This document shows, piece after piece, positions 26,014-34,973 of a stretch of DNA of 64,000 nt. Under the pieces are notes generated by a model. It had not been told where the DNA came from, did not search any database, and saw nothing but the letters and a program-made list of their open reading frames with translations. The position numbers and the translations under genes are program-made. This DNA comes from Haematobacter genomosp. 1. Its GTDB lineage: Bacteria > Pseudomonadota > Alphaproteobacteria > Rhodobacterales > Rhodobacteraceae. Each line of letters starts with the position of its first letter. Position 1 is the first letter of the stretch. The stretch spans positions 1-64,000 of the forward strand of contig NZ_NIPW01000003.1 of assembly GCF_002196855.1 (NCBI RefSeq), in the 5' to 3' direction.

Positions 26014-26801
26014 TGCGCCCCCGCCGGTTTGCGGCCCTGCGCGATCTCGATCTGGTCGCGGAGGATGGAGAGGCGCTCCACCGAGGCGGGTTCATACAGC
26101 ATGTCGAGCGTCCGCGGGCCGTCGTGGCCGACGGTCATGACATATTGGGTGGTGGCAGGGCGGCCCGAGAGCACGACGATCTCGTCGGCGAGGAACACGC
26201 TCTCCCGCAGGTCATGGGTGATGAGCAGGGAGGTGAACGGCTCCTCCGCGCGGAGCGCGTGCATCGTTTGCCACAGATCCTCCCGCGTGAAGGCGTCGAG
26301 CGCGCCGAAGGGTTCGTCCATGATGAGCACGTCGGGCTTGTGGACGATCGCCCGGCAGAGGGAGGCGCGCTGCCGCATTCCGCCCGAGAGTTCGGAGGGA
26401 CGCTTGTCGGCGAATTTGCCGAGGCCCACCAACTCCAGCAGCTCCATCGCACGGGCTTCGCGGGCCTTGCGGGCCATGCCGGGGGAAACGATCTCCAGCG
26501 GCAGGATCACATTGTCCAGGATCGTGCGCCATTCCAGCATGACGGGGTTCTGGAACGCCATCCCCACCGTCTTGCGCGGGCCTTTCACCCGTTCCCCGTG
26601 CAGCCAGACCTCGCCCCTGTCGGGGATCATCAGCCCGGCGATCAGCCGGGTGAGCGTGGACTTGCCGCAGCCGGAGGGGCCGACCACCGCGCAGAAGTTG
26701 CCTTCCGGGATGGAGATGTTGAGGCCGTCCAGAACCGGCAGCGGGCCGGCCTTGGTCTTGTAGGCGTGCGTGACGCCCTTGATATCGACGAGGTTTGCCA
26801 T
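26010..26801 (-). CDS. ABC transporter ATP-binding protein (NitT/TauT/NMT1-type)
   Basis: 263 residues. Walker A is VGPSGCGKST, the Q-loop MAFQNPVMLEWRT, the signature LSGGMRQRASLCRA, Walker B VLIMDEPFGALDAFTRE and the switch LLITHDLRES. This is the SsuB/TauB/ThiZ-like group, in which the EWRT segment after the Q-loop is common. It works with the permease and binding protein on either side. Confidence 0.92.
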   Translation of the reverse strand: MANLVDIKGVTHAYKTKAGPLPVLDGLNISIPEGNFCAVVGPSGCGKSTLTRLIAGLMIPDRGEVWLHGERVKGPRKTVGMAFQNPVMLEWRTILDNVILPLEIVSPGMARKAREARAMELLELVGLGKFADKRPSELSGGMRQRASLCRAIVHKPDVLIMDEPFGALDAFTREDLWQTMHALRAEEPFTSLLITHDLRESVFLADEIVVLSGRPATTQYVMTVGHDGPRTLDMLYEPASVERLSILRDQIEIAQGRKPAGAH

Positions 26802-26853
26802 GCCGGTTCCGTTTCGGGCGGGTCCGACCCCGCCCGGCCCTATTTGAATGCGG

Positions 26854-27864
26854 TCAGTCTGCGAGCTTCAGGCTGCCGTCGGCGGGCAGGTAATCGGCGG
26901 TGAAATACAGATCCGGCGTGGGATCGTTCTGGAAGGTGTAGATTTCCTTGAGCTGCTCGATAGATGCCGCGAACCGCTCGGGATCGACATTGCCCATACC
27001 GTGCTCCTTGACCCAGTCGGTTAGCACATTCGTCCCGATGGACATCTTCAGCCGCTCCGTTTCCAGCGCCAGATCGGAGGCGGGGGAGCGTTTGATCATG
27101 GATTCCACCGCCGCTTCCGGGTTGGCGATGGCATCGTGCCAGCCCTTCGCCACCGCGCGGAGGAAGCCCGTCACCTGCTCCGGGTGTTCCTTGGCATAGG
27201 CGGTGTTCACGATGATGGCGTTGCCGTAGTATTTCACCCCGTTGTCGGCCATCAGAAAGACGGAGATGTCATCCGCCGGGACGCCGAGCCGCGTCAGGTT
27301 GAGGAAGACGGAGAAGGAGAAGCCCATCACCGCATCCACCTTGCCCTCTGCCAGCATGGGTTCCCGGGTGGGGAAGCCGACGGGTTCCACGGTGATCTTG
27401 GAAATGTCGATGCCGTTGGCCTTGGCAAAGGCCGGGAACTGCGCCCATGCGCCGTCCGGGGGCGGAGCGCCGAGCTTCCTGCCTTCGATATCCTTGATCT
27501 CGTTGATGCCCTGCGACTTGCGGCCGACCATCGCGGCGGCGGGCTTGTCATAGACCATCATCACTGCCGTGACCGGCGCGCCCGGGTTCTGGTCGAGGAA
27601 CTTCGCGATGGAGTTCATGTCGGAGAAGCCGAACGGGAACGCGCCCGTCGCCACTTTCGGAATGGCGTCGAGCGAGCCCTGGCCTGCGGAGATCTCCACG
27701 TTCAGGCCCTCGGCCTTGAAATGGCCATTGTCGATCGCGGCGAAATAGGGGGCGGACGGGCCTTCGAACTTCCAGTCGAGGGCGAAGGGGACCGTCGTTT
27801 CCGCCGACGCGCCCGTGGCGATGAGGACGGTGGCGGTGATGGCTGTCAGGGCGCGGTGGAACAC
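26854..27864 (-). CDS. ABC transporter substrate-binding protein, NMT1/THI5-like
   Basis: 336 residues from a GTG at 27864, preceded at good spacing by AAGGAGG; this places a normal signal peptide (FHRALTAITATVLIATGASA) at the start, whereas the frame extended to 27936 does not. The mature part, FALDWKFEGPSAPYFAAIDN, SAGQGSLDAIPKVATGAFPFG and VGFPTREPMLAEGKVDAVMG, is of the NMT1/THI5 type that binds pyrimidine, riboflavin-like or sulfonate ligands. DWKFEGPSAPYF resembles pyrimidine/riboflavin-precursor binders more than taurine binders, but the ligand is a guess. The leader upstream, to 28003, contains no riboswitch I recognise. Confidence 0.85.
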   Translation of the reverse strand: MFHRALTAITATVLIATGASAETTVPFALDWKFEGPSAPYFAAIDNGHFKAEGLNVEISAGQGSLDAIPKVATGAFPFGFSDMNSIAKFLDQNPGAPVTAVMMVYDKPAAAMVGRKSQGINEIKDIEGRKLGAPPPDGAWAQFPAFAKANGIDISKITVEPVGFPTREPMLAEGKVDAVMGFSFSVFLNLTRLGVPADDISVFLMADNGVKYYGNAIIVNTAYAKEHPEQVTGFLRAVAKGWHDAIANPEAAVESMIKRSPASDLALETERLKMSIGTNVLTDWVKEHGMGNVDPERFAASIEQLKEIYTFQNDPTPDLYFTADYLPADGSLKLAD

Positions 27865-28027
27865 GAAGGGCCTCCTTGAAAACTGCGGCACCGACCCTGC
27901 CCGACCTCCGCCGGGGAGGGGAGCATCTTCGGGCAACTGCCTGCGAACTGTGCAAATTCGTCGCAGGTAAATGCCTGTTTGTCAGGCGTGTCACCAAATA
28001 ATGCCCCATTGATAGGCATCGTGCAAA

Positions 28028-30004
28028 CTAAAGAAGGATGCGAAAGCGGGCGAAGCCCTCCTCTCCCGGCCCTGCCGCTTCGATGCGCAGTCCGTTCAGA
28101 TCGCCCAGATGATCTGCCGCCTTCGGCCCGGTTTCAAAGATCACGCTTGTGTCGGCCAGGGGCGCAAGACGCCAGTTGTTGTCCGCGGACGGGTTGATCG
28201 TGCCCTGTTCGACGATGTAGCGCACGATGACGTCCCGGTTGGTATCCGGCCCTTCAAAGACGATCGTCGTGCCGTCCGCGCCAGGGAAGTCACCGCCGCC
28301 TTCCGCCCGGTAGTTGTTGGTCGCGATAATGAATTCCTGCTCCGGCTCCACAGGGCGCCCGTCGAAGGCAAGGTTGACGATACGGGTGGCCTCCGGCGCC
28401 TCCAGCTGCCCCTTGGCGGAGTAGCGGGAGGGTTGGGAAAGGTCGATCTCATAGGTCACGCCGTCGATCACGTCGAAATTGTAGCTCGGAAACTCCGGGT
28501 TCAGGAGGGGCTGGTCGGCCTCGCCCGGCGTGATCCGGTTGAACATGCCCGCGGACCGTTCGAGCCAGCCCTGCAGTTCCGCCCCCGTCACCCGGACCGC
28601 CCGGATCGTATTGGGGTAAAGATAGAGGTCGGCCACGTTGCGGATGGCAATGTCGCCCGCAGGCACATCGGTATAGTACTCCGCCCCGCCCCGGCCGCCC
28701 GCCTTGAACGGCGCGGCGGCGGAGAGGATCGGCAACCCCTCATGCGGAGAGCCGGTCATCATCTCGGCGATATACCACTTTTGCGCGTTGGAGACGATCT
28801 GGACGGACGGGTCGTCGGCCACGAGGGCGAAATAGCTGTGCAGCGGCGCGCTCGTCCGGCCCACGGGCCGGCGGACATAGGCCAGCGTCTCCTCATGCTC
28901 CCGCATGACGGAGGCGAGCACTTCGGGACGGCTGTCCACCAGCGCGGTTATGCTCCTGTCCTCGTTCCGGCGGGCGATGGGGCGGGCTTCGCTCGTCGCG
29001 GTGACGACGCGCCATTGGCCGCCCTCGCGTTCCAGCAGAAGGTCGATCAGCCCCATGTGCGAGCCCCAGAAGCCCGCCATCACCGCAGGCTTGCCGTGGA
29101 TCGTTCCCGTGACCGGATCGACGGCGGCAGAGGCTTCAAAGGCGGGGGAGGGGAAGACGAGATGGCTGTGCCCCGTCAGCACCGCATCCACCCCCGGCAA
29201 GGCGGCGAGGGGGGTGGAGGCATTCTCCATTCCGTCGGACCGCTCCGCCGGGCCGATGCCCGAATGGGACAGCGCGACGATGATATCCGCCCCCGCCTCC
29301 TTCATCTCCGGCAGCCATGCTTCCGCCGCCTCGACGATGTCGCGCGTCTCGACCCGGCCCTCCAGGTGCTTGCGGTCCCACTTCAGGATCTGCGGCGGCA
29401 CGAAACCGATCAGCCCGATGCGGATGGGGATGTCCCGCCCGGAGCCGTCCCTCACCATGCGGTCGAGAATGACATAGGGGGGGATCAGTGTCTGGTCTCC
29501 CCGCGGTCCGGCGCCCCGCTGTCTTGCGACATTGGCGGAGATCACCGGGAAGTCCGCGCCCGCAAGCGTCCGCTCCAGAAACTCCAGCCCATAGTTGAAC
29601 TCATGGTTTCCAAGCGTGCCCGCGTCGTAGCCGACCGCATTCATCGCCGCGATCACGGGATGCACATCGCCCTGCCGCATGCCCCGCTCATAGGCGATGT
29701 AGTCGCCCATCGGGTTGCCCTGCAGGAAGTCGCCGTTGTCCAGCAGGATCGTGTTCGTGGCCTCCGCCCGGACGGCCTCGATCAGCGCGGCGGTCCGCGC
29801 CAGCCCGACCGTGTCGGACGCCCGGTCCGCATAATAGTCGTAGGGGTAGATATGGACGTGAAGATCCGTCGTCTCGAGGATCCGCAGATGCGCCTGATTG
29901 GTGGCGGCCTGGAGGGAGAAAGGATGCAGAGCGATCAAACCGGTTCCTGCCGTTCCCGCCAGAAACCTCCGCCGGGTCATCGTGAAATCTGTTCCCCGCC
30001 GCAT
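28028..30004 (-). CDS. cpdB: Periplasmic 2',3'-cyclic-nucleotide 2'-phosphodiesterase/3'-nucleotidase
   Basis: 658 residues from the ATG at 30004 with GGAGGTG just upstream; a start at 29980 is also possible. The Tat-type signal is [19 protein letters not shown]. The metallophosphatase core carries [54 protein letters not shown] and [11 protein letters not shown], followed by the 5'-nucleotidase C-terminal domain ending near [12 protein letters not shown] and [17 protein letters not shown]. It releases nucleosides and phosphate from cyclic and 3' nucleotides in the periplasm. It is divergent from nudC. Confidence 0.92.
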   Translation of the reverse strand: MRRGTDFTMTRRRFLAGTAGTGLIALHPFSLQAATNQAHLRILETTDLHVHIYPYDYYADRASDTVGLARTAALIEAVRAEATNTILLDNGDFLQGNPMGDYIAYERGMRQGDVHPVIAAMNAVGYDAGTLGNHEFNYGLEFLERTLAGADFPVISANVARQRGAGPRGDQTLIPPYVILDRMVRDGSGRDIPIRIGLIGFVPPQILKWDRKHLEGRVETRDIVEAAEAWLPEMKEAGADIIVALSHSGIGPAERSDGMENASTPLAALPGVDAVLTGHSHLVFPSPAFEASAAVDPVTGTIHGKPAVMAGFWGSHMGLIDLLLEREGGQWRVVTATSEARPIARRNEDRSITALVDSRPEVLASVMREHEETLAYVRRPVGRTSAPLHSYFALVADDPSVQIVSNAQKWYIAEMMTGSPHEGLPILSAAAPFKAGGRGGAEYYTDVPAGDIAIRNVADLYLYPNTIRAVRVTGAELQGWLERSAGMFNRITPGEADQPLLNPEFPSYNFDVIDGVTYEIDLSQPSRYSAKGQLEAPEATRIVNLAFDGRPVEPEQEFIIATNNYRAEGGGDFPGADGTTIVFEGPDTNRDVIVRYIVEQGTINPSADNNWRLAPLADTSVIFETGPKAADHLGDLNGLRIEAAGPGEEGFARFRILL

Positions 30005-30253
30005 GCCCACCTCCGCGTGTTCAGACGGGGTGATCCTAGCATCATCGGAGGCAGGCCGCATACCGCGTCCCCGCCACCGGCGGAGGATTGCCATCGCAGC
30101 TATAACCCAGGAATTACAACTTGTAATTGTTTAATTTCCATGAATGCCGTGTTTTTGTGCAGCTTGCGGTGGCCACGGCGGCATGCGATCCAATGACCGA
30201 AACTCACAGCAGATGGCAGTCGGCCGGATGTCTGACGGCTGCGGGAGGCAGAA

Positions 30254-31285
30254 ATGCGGGATGCGGAAGCGGTAACTTTTGGAAGCGCGGGGCTCGACAG
30301 GGCCTCCGGTCTCAGGGCGAAGCCGGAAGCGCTGGCGGCGCTGCTGAAAAGGCCGGATGCACGGGTTCTGCCGCTGTGGCAGGGCCTTGTGCCGGTTGTG
30401 GAGGGGCGGCCGGTCGGGGAGACGGGACCCATCGGGGAGACGGGGCCCATCGGGAAGAGGGGGCCCATCGGGGAAACCGGCCTCGTCACCGTGTCGCCGG
30501 GCCATCCTGCACTGGCGGAAGCAAGCGGAGCACCGACGCTGCTCGGCCTTGACGACGGCGTGCCATGGTTCGGGGCCGATATTTCCGCCTGGTCACCCGA
30601 CATCGCCGATGCCGCCGCCAATGCCGCTTTCCTTGACCCGCGGGAGCAGCGCCATCCCGCGCTTCCTGCCGAGAGCCGTTTTGTCGAACTGCGCGCGGTG
30701 ATGACCCGTCTCACCCGCCGGGAGGCGGAGATCGCCGCCACCGCCCGCGCGCTTTTCGGCTGGCACGCGACGCATGGTTTCTGCCCGCGCTGCGGCCATG
30801 CCTCCGAGCCCGCGCTGGGGGGCTGGATCCGGCGTTGCCCGAACTGCCGGGCGGAGCAGTATCCGCGCACCGATCCGGTGGTCATCATGCTCATCACGCG
30901 GGGAGACCGGGTGCTGCTGGGGCGTAGCGCCGCCTGGCCGCAGGGAATGTATTCGCTGCTCGCGGGCTTCATCGAACCCGGCGAGACGGTGGAGGCCGCC
31001 GTCCGCCGCGAGGTGCTGGAGGAGGCGGGCGTCCGTGTCGGCGCGGTGCAATATCTCGCGAGCCAACCCTGGCCCTTCCCCGCGTCGCTGATGATCGGCT
31101 GCCGGGGGGAGGCCCTGTCGGATGCCATAGAAATCGACCTCGCGGAAATTGAGGATGCGCGCTGGGTTTCGCGGCAGGAGATGGTGGACGTACTCTCCGG
31201 TGCCAATCCCGCGATCCGCCCCGCGCGGGAGGGAGCGATCGCGCATTTCCTCATCCAGCGCTGGATGGAGGACCGGCTGGACTAG
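30254..31285 (+). CDS. nudC: NAD(H) pyrophosphatase NudC with a collagen-like insert
   Basis: 343 residues. The zinc ribbon is CPRCGHASEPALGGWIRRC followed by PNC, and the Nudix box GFIEPGETVEAAVRREVLEEAG is intact, followed by the NudC signature SQPWPFPASLM. The enzyme hydrolyses NADH to NMNH and AMP and can remove NAD caps from RNA. At residues about 55-78 lies a collagen-like GETGPI repeat (GETGPIGETGPIGKRGPI), encoded by four 18-bp units, within the N-terminal domain. The gene ends in CTAG, like the two genes abutting repeat elements E and F1. Confidence 0.93.
   Translation: MRDAEAVTFGSAGLDRASGLRAKPEALAALLKRPDARVLPLWQGLVPVVEGRPVGETGPIGETGPIGKRGPIGETGLVTVSPGHPALAEASGAPTLLGLDDGVPWFGADISAWSPDIADAAANAAFLDPREQRHPALPAESRFVELRAVMTRLTRREAEIAATARALFGWHATHGFCPRCGHASEPALGGWIRRCPNCRAEQYPRTDPVVIMLITRGDRVLLGRSAAWPQGMYSLLAGFIEPGETVEAAVRREVLEEAGVRVGAVQYLASQPWPFPASLMIGCRGEALSDAIEIDLAEIEDARWVSRQEMVDVLSGANPAIRPAREGAIAHFLIQRWMEDRLD
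30416..30487 (+). repeat. 18-bp tandem repeat (4 units) inside nudC
   Basis: Units GGGGAGACGGGACCCATC, GGGGAGACGGGGCCCATC, GGGAAGAGGGGGCCCATC and GGGGAAACCGGCCTCGTC run without gaps. They encode GETGPI, GETGPI, GKRGPI and GETGLV, so unit number can change without frame loss. Confidence 0.88.
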
Positions 31286-31530
31286 CGCACATCAGTGGGT
31301 GGGCGGACCGGGTTCCAGCACGGTATGCTTCGTTCGAGGGTTGCTCCAGATCGGCTGGCGCCGCCGCGGGCATGAGAGGGAGACGGTGAAAACCAGCTCT
31401 TGGTTGGCTGTCGCGCCGGGATGCGCTCCCGTCGAGAGGCTCGCGGATACAGAGGGTGCTGCAACGCTTCCCGCAGGTTTCCCGGTCTCACCGGCGGGTG
31501 GCAGAGTTTCGCGATTTTTTCACCGCCTTG

Positions 31531-31680
31531 CGGGCTGCTGAAAAAGTTTTGAAGCCTCATGTCTATGCTTTGGAAATTGGAAAACCGAGCCTTTGAATGA
31601 TCCGAAATGGGTAGATTTCCTGCCGGATTTGGCCGGATTTCCGCTCCAACGCCGACCTGAAAGCCTCTTCGGCCTGCGAG
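31531..31680 (+). repeat. Interspersed MITE-like element, copy D (subfamily I)
   Basis: Begins CGGGCTGCTGAAAAAGTTTT and aligns along its length with copies A (inverted), F1 and F2, sharing GTCTATGCTTTGGAAATTGG, GGATTTCCGCTCCAACGCC and GACCTGAAAGCC. The right end (CTTCGGCCTGCGAG) is eroded. Confidence 0.78.
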
Positions 31681-31847
31681 GGGAGACTTTGTGCAGGAAA
31701 GGCAGCACACGGCTACGCGCCGAGCGCATAAGGGCTTCCCGGAAGGATTCCGACAGGCGATGCCGGAGGAAATGGTCGGCCTTGGGGCGCGCCCGAGGTT
31801 GTTTCCCCCGATAGCCTGCCTGGTGACCACCGGAGGCCGCGAAACAT

Positions 31848-32003
31848 GGCTGCTGAAAAAGTCGGGAACTTACCCGGGCTTGCGTGGAGGGCGAGAAAGT
31901 CTGTCCGGTCACGCGCCAAAACTCGGCTTCCGGGGCGCTTCTGAAAATCTGAGGAAGATTTCGACCCCAGCACAACCGCGGAATGCGTTTTCAGCAGCCT
32001 GTT
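31848..32003 (+). repeat. Interspersed MITE-like element, copy G (subfamily II)
   Basis: Ends GGCTGCTGAAAAAGT and GTTTTCAGCAGCC are near-perfect inverted repeats. The middle (TGTCCGGTCACGCGCCAAAA, GGCTTCCGGGG) matches inverted copy C. 32004-32224 up to pheA holds no gene, only a lone CTAGCAGGC at 32043 and a 13-bp direct repeat TCACCCCGCGATC at 32181 and 32205. Confidence 0.75.
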
Positions 32004-32224
32004 AAATCGCCGTTCTCCGGGCGGAAGCAGGTTGTCCGCCCCGGCTAGCAGGCCGTGCCAACGAACCTTGACTGGAGGATGATTTCTGCATCTTCCCGCG
32101 CGCAATGATTGCGGTGGCGCCAGCCGATCTGGAGCAATACGCGAACGGAAAATGCTGCGAGAGTCAAAAGACCAGTCAGCTCACCCCGCGATCCCGGTCG
32201 GTTTTCACCCCGCGATCATGGTGT

Positions 32225-33058
32225 CTAACGCCGGCGCGAATCCGCCGGATACACGCCGACAAGGGACATTTCCGTGGTGAAATAGCGAAGCTCGTCGAAG
32301 GCGAGCTGCACGTTCCGGTCCTCGGGGTGTCCCTCCACATCGGCATAGAACTGCGTCGCCGTGAAGGAGCCGTTGACCATGTAGCTTTCCAGCTTCGTCA
32401 TGTTGACGCCGTTCGTCGCAAAGCCCCCCATCGCCTTGTAGAGCGCGGCGGGGATGTTGCGGACGCGGAACATGAAGGTCGTGATCATCCCGGCCTCCCC
32501 CCGGCGCGTCAGGTCCAGATCGCGGGACATGACGAGGAATCGCGTGGTGTTGTTCTGCTGGTCCTCGATTTCCTTCGCCAGCACGTCGAGCCCGTAGATC
32601 TCTCCCGCGAGTTCCGATGCCAGCGCCCCGATGGCGGGATTGCCCATTTCCGCGACCTTCATCGCAGAGCCCGCCGTATCGGCCCCGGTCAGCGACTGGA
32701 TGCTGTGAGCGCGCAGGAAATCCCTGCACTGGCCCAGCAACACGGTATGGCTCATCGCCTGACGGATATCCCCGATCTTCGTGCCGGGCACGCCAAGCAG
32801 GCTGATGTGAACGCGCACGAAGGCCTCGTCCACGATATGGAGGCCGCTCTGCGGCAACAGGCTGTGCATGTCCGCCACGCGCCCGTAGGTTGAGTTTTCC
32901 ACCGGCAGCATGGCCAGTTCAGCCTGCCCCTGACGGACCGCTTCCATCGCATCCTCGAAGGTCCGACATGGCATCGGCTCCATCTCCGGCCGCGCCTGGC
33001 GACAGGCCTGGTGGGAGTAGGCTCCCGGCTCACCCTGGAAGGCGATCTTTCCCCGCAT
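32225..33058 (-). CDS. pheA: Prephenate dehydratase
   Basis: 277 residues from the ATG at 33058 (MRGKIAFQGEPGAYSHQAC), preceded by GGGAGAA; the frame upstream of it is not coding. It converts prephenate to phenylpyruvate in phenylalanine synthesis. The catalytic domain has LPVENSTYGRVADMHSLL and NNTTRFLVMSR (catalytic Thr region), followed by an ACT regulatory domain with FRVRNIPAALYKAMGGFA and KLESYMVNGSFTATQFY, so feedback control by phenylalanine is expected. No chorismate mutase domain is fused. It is divergent from the cytochrome gene. Confidence 0.95.
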   Translation of the reverse strand: MRGKIAFQGEPGAYSHQACRQARPEMEPMPCRTFEDAMEAVRQGQAELAMLPVENSTYGRVADMHSLLPQSGLHIVDEAFVRVHISLLGVPGTKIGDIRQAMSHTVLLGQCRDFLRAHSIQSLTGADTAGSAMKVAEMGNPAIGALASELAGEIYGLDVLAKEIEDQQNNTTRFLVMSRDLDLTRRGEAGMITTFMFRVRNIPAALYKAMGGFATNGVNMTKLESYMVNGSFTATQFYADVEGHPEDRNVQLAFDELRYFTTEMSLVGVYPADSRRR

Positions 33059-33202
33059 GGTTTCTCCCGGAATTCTGAGGCTTGCTCTGTGAGGTCTTCT
33101 GAGGGCTTGCGGGACACACCGCCCCGGCGCGTGGTAACTACACCTTGAAAACGTCGAACGGAAGCGGCTAAGACCGGACGAGACACCAGCCGGGGGGGCC
33201 AG

Positions 33203-33721
33203 ATGTTCGACCAGATGACCGTGACCAAGACCGTTGCCGCGCTCTGCGGGGCCCTGCTCATCCTGTTGCTGTCGAACTGGGCCGCCAGTGCCCTGTTCTC
33301 GATGGGGGGCGGTCATGGTGATGAACACGCCGCCTATGTGATCGACACGGGCGCGCAGGAAGGTGCGGGCGTTGCCGCCGCCTCCGATGAACCGCCGTTC
33401 GAGGAGGTCTTCGCCACCGCCGATGCCGCCGCGGGCGAGAAGGTGTTCGCGAAATGCCGCGCCTGCCACAAGATCGACGGCGCTAATGCCACCGGCCCGC
33501 ATCTGGACGGCGTGGTCGGCCGCCCGGTGGGTTCCGTGGACGGCTTCGGCTATTCGGACGCGATGAAGACGCATGGCGGCGAGTGGACGCCTGACAAGCT
33601 GAGCGAGTTCCTTGCCAACCCCAAGGCCGACGTGCCGGGTACCAAGATGTCCTTCGTCGGGCTGCCGCGCATCAAGGAGCGTGTGGACCTCATCGCCTAT
33701 CTGGAATCGCTGCCGCACTGA
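33203..33721 (+). CDS. Membrane-anchored class I cytochrome c (CycM/cy-like)
   Basis: 172 residues. An uncleaved N-terminal helix ([20 protein letters not shown]) anchors the protein to the periplasmic face, then an Ala/Glu-rich linker, then a cytochrome c domain with heme site CRACHK (about residue 90), [13 protein letters not shown] and the axial Met in GTKMSFVGL. Such anchored cytochromes (CycM, cy) carry electrons from the bc1 complex to terminal oxidases. A strong terminator follows. Confidence 0.9.
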   Translation: MFDQMTVTKTVAALCGALLILLLSNWAASALFSMGGGHGDEHAAYVIDTGAQEGAGVAAASDEPPFEEVFATADAAAGEKVFAKCRACHKIDGANATGPHLDGVVGRPVGSVDGFGYSDAMKTHGGEWTPDKLSEFLANPKADVPGTKMSFVGLPRIKERVDLIAYLESLPH

Positions 33722-33748
33722 CCCCGCCTCTGTGCGAAGGCATGAGAC

Positions 33749-33771
33749 AGGCCGGCTTGCGCCGGCCTTTT
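33749..33771 (+). terminator. Rho-independent terminator after the cytochrome c gene
   Basis: AGGCCGGC-TTGC-GCCGGCCT forms an 8-bp GC-rich stem with a 4-nt loop, followed by a short T run. Confidence 0.88.
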
Positions 33772-34155
33772 CCGTTGTGAGGGCGTCCTGGGGGCGTAGA
33801 GCCGGGCTGTCCCGCCTTCCGATCGGGCAGATGTGTCCCCGCCTGCACCCGCAGGCCGGACAGTTCCTTCACGAGCTGCGCCGCCGCGGTATTGACCCAT
33901 GTGTGGGTGCCCGTCTGAGGTCAAGGCGTGTTTAGCGGTGGTTCTGAAGATCGGTGCGGTCATGGGTCAGGCCTTTTGTGCGGCTCTGATACATGACCGC
34001 TGGCCGTTATGGTGATACGCGGATTGGCTGCAAATCAGTGAACCGGGCTTTTCGCCCTTGGGTCGTTTCGGCTTCTGCCAATCCCGATCTGTCGATCGAC
34101 TTCCCTAACGCTTCGGCACTCCCTTCACTCCCGGCGTCTTCCCACGAACTGGCGT
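33772..34155. other. Gene-free stretch before the IS110 fragment
   Basis: No convincing coding sequence or RNA. Bases nearest 34155 probably are the non-coding end of the IS110-type element, since they directly follow the transposase stop. Confidence 0.45.
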
Positions 34156-34647
34156 TCAGGCCACCGCGGGAATTCTGTAATTCTCGCCCCGCCGCATCAT
34201 GGCCCAGATACCGCGCGCCATCTTGTTGGCAAGCGCGATGGCGACCAGCATCTTTGATTTTCGCGCCAGCATGTTTGCCAGCCAACTGCCGGGCTTTGGC
34301 GCCTTGCGTATCGCCCATCGCACGACAGCCATGGCGCCGATAATGAGCAGCCTGCAGATATCCTGCTGCCCCATCTTCGAGACGCGCCCAAGCCGCGTCT
34401 TTCCGCCGGTGGAATGTTGCCTTGGCACGAGACCGACCCACGCGGCAAAGTCTCGGCCGCTTCGGAAGTTCTCGGCGGGGGGTGCAAACACATCGATGGC
34501 GACGGCAGTCATTGGACCAATGCCCGGCATGGTCTGCAGGCTCCGTGTCGAAGGATTTACTCGAGCCGCAAGCTTCAGGCGATGCTCACCGTGGCCGAGC
34601 ACAGCTCGTCCGCCATGGCACTTGCGGAAAGGGTGGTGAGCCAGCAC
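34156..34647 (-). pseudogene. IS110-family transposase, C-terminal fragment
   Basis: 163 codons. From residue about 24 the frame reads LAARVNPSTRSLQTMPGIGP, then FRSGRDFAAWVGLVPRQHST and GGKTRLGRVSKMGQQDICR, which is the Transposase_20 domain, and it ends normally with a GENYRIP-type tail. The N-terminal DEDD catalytic domain (about 150-200 residues) is missing, so the protein cannot transpose. Upstream of the break lies the 7-bp tandem tract instead of the lost 5' part. Confidence 0.85.
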
Positions 34648-34652
34648 CCGTC

Positions 34653-34787
<135 letters not shown>

Positions 34788-34973
34788 GTACGAAACCGGC
34801 GCCGGGCAACGTCACCCAGATACCGTCGGCTCAGCGCGCTGCCGCTTTGGGGTGTATGTGGTCGGTTTTCCGTCTATCCTGCCCGATGGCGCAGTCTCTC
34901 ACGCAATCGCAACTTGAAACTTTGCCGCTTGCGCCCTTAGCTGGCGCGGAACGACGCTGATCGGAGGGACAGG

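Larger units (their letters stand above)
31341..32137. repeat. 22-bp perfect inverted repeat bounding a gene-free stretch
   Basis: TTGCTCCAGATCGGCTGGCGCC occurs at 31341-31362 and in perfect inverse orientation at 32116-32137, with partial matches a few bases either side (CGTTCG outside, CCGC inside). No transposase lies between; the roughly 750 bases inside hold repeat copies D and G and no gene I can support. It may be the remnant of a decayed insertion. Confidence 0.65.

Noticed and set aside
28109-30196. A 695-codon open frame antisense to the cpdB-type gene.
   Set aside because: High GC keeps antisense frames open; the translation has no recognisable fold while the minus strand encodes a complete metallophosphatase. 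The same applies to other long antisense frames (e.g. 54176-56557, 59597-63547).
33697-33963. Minus-strand ORF of 88 codons after the cytochrome gene.
   Set aside because: It runs through the cytochrome terminator, has no family likeness and its start lacks a ribosome-binding site.
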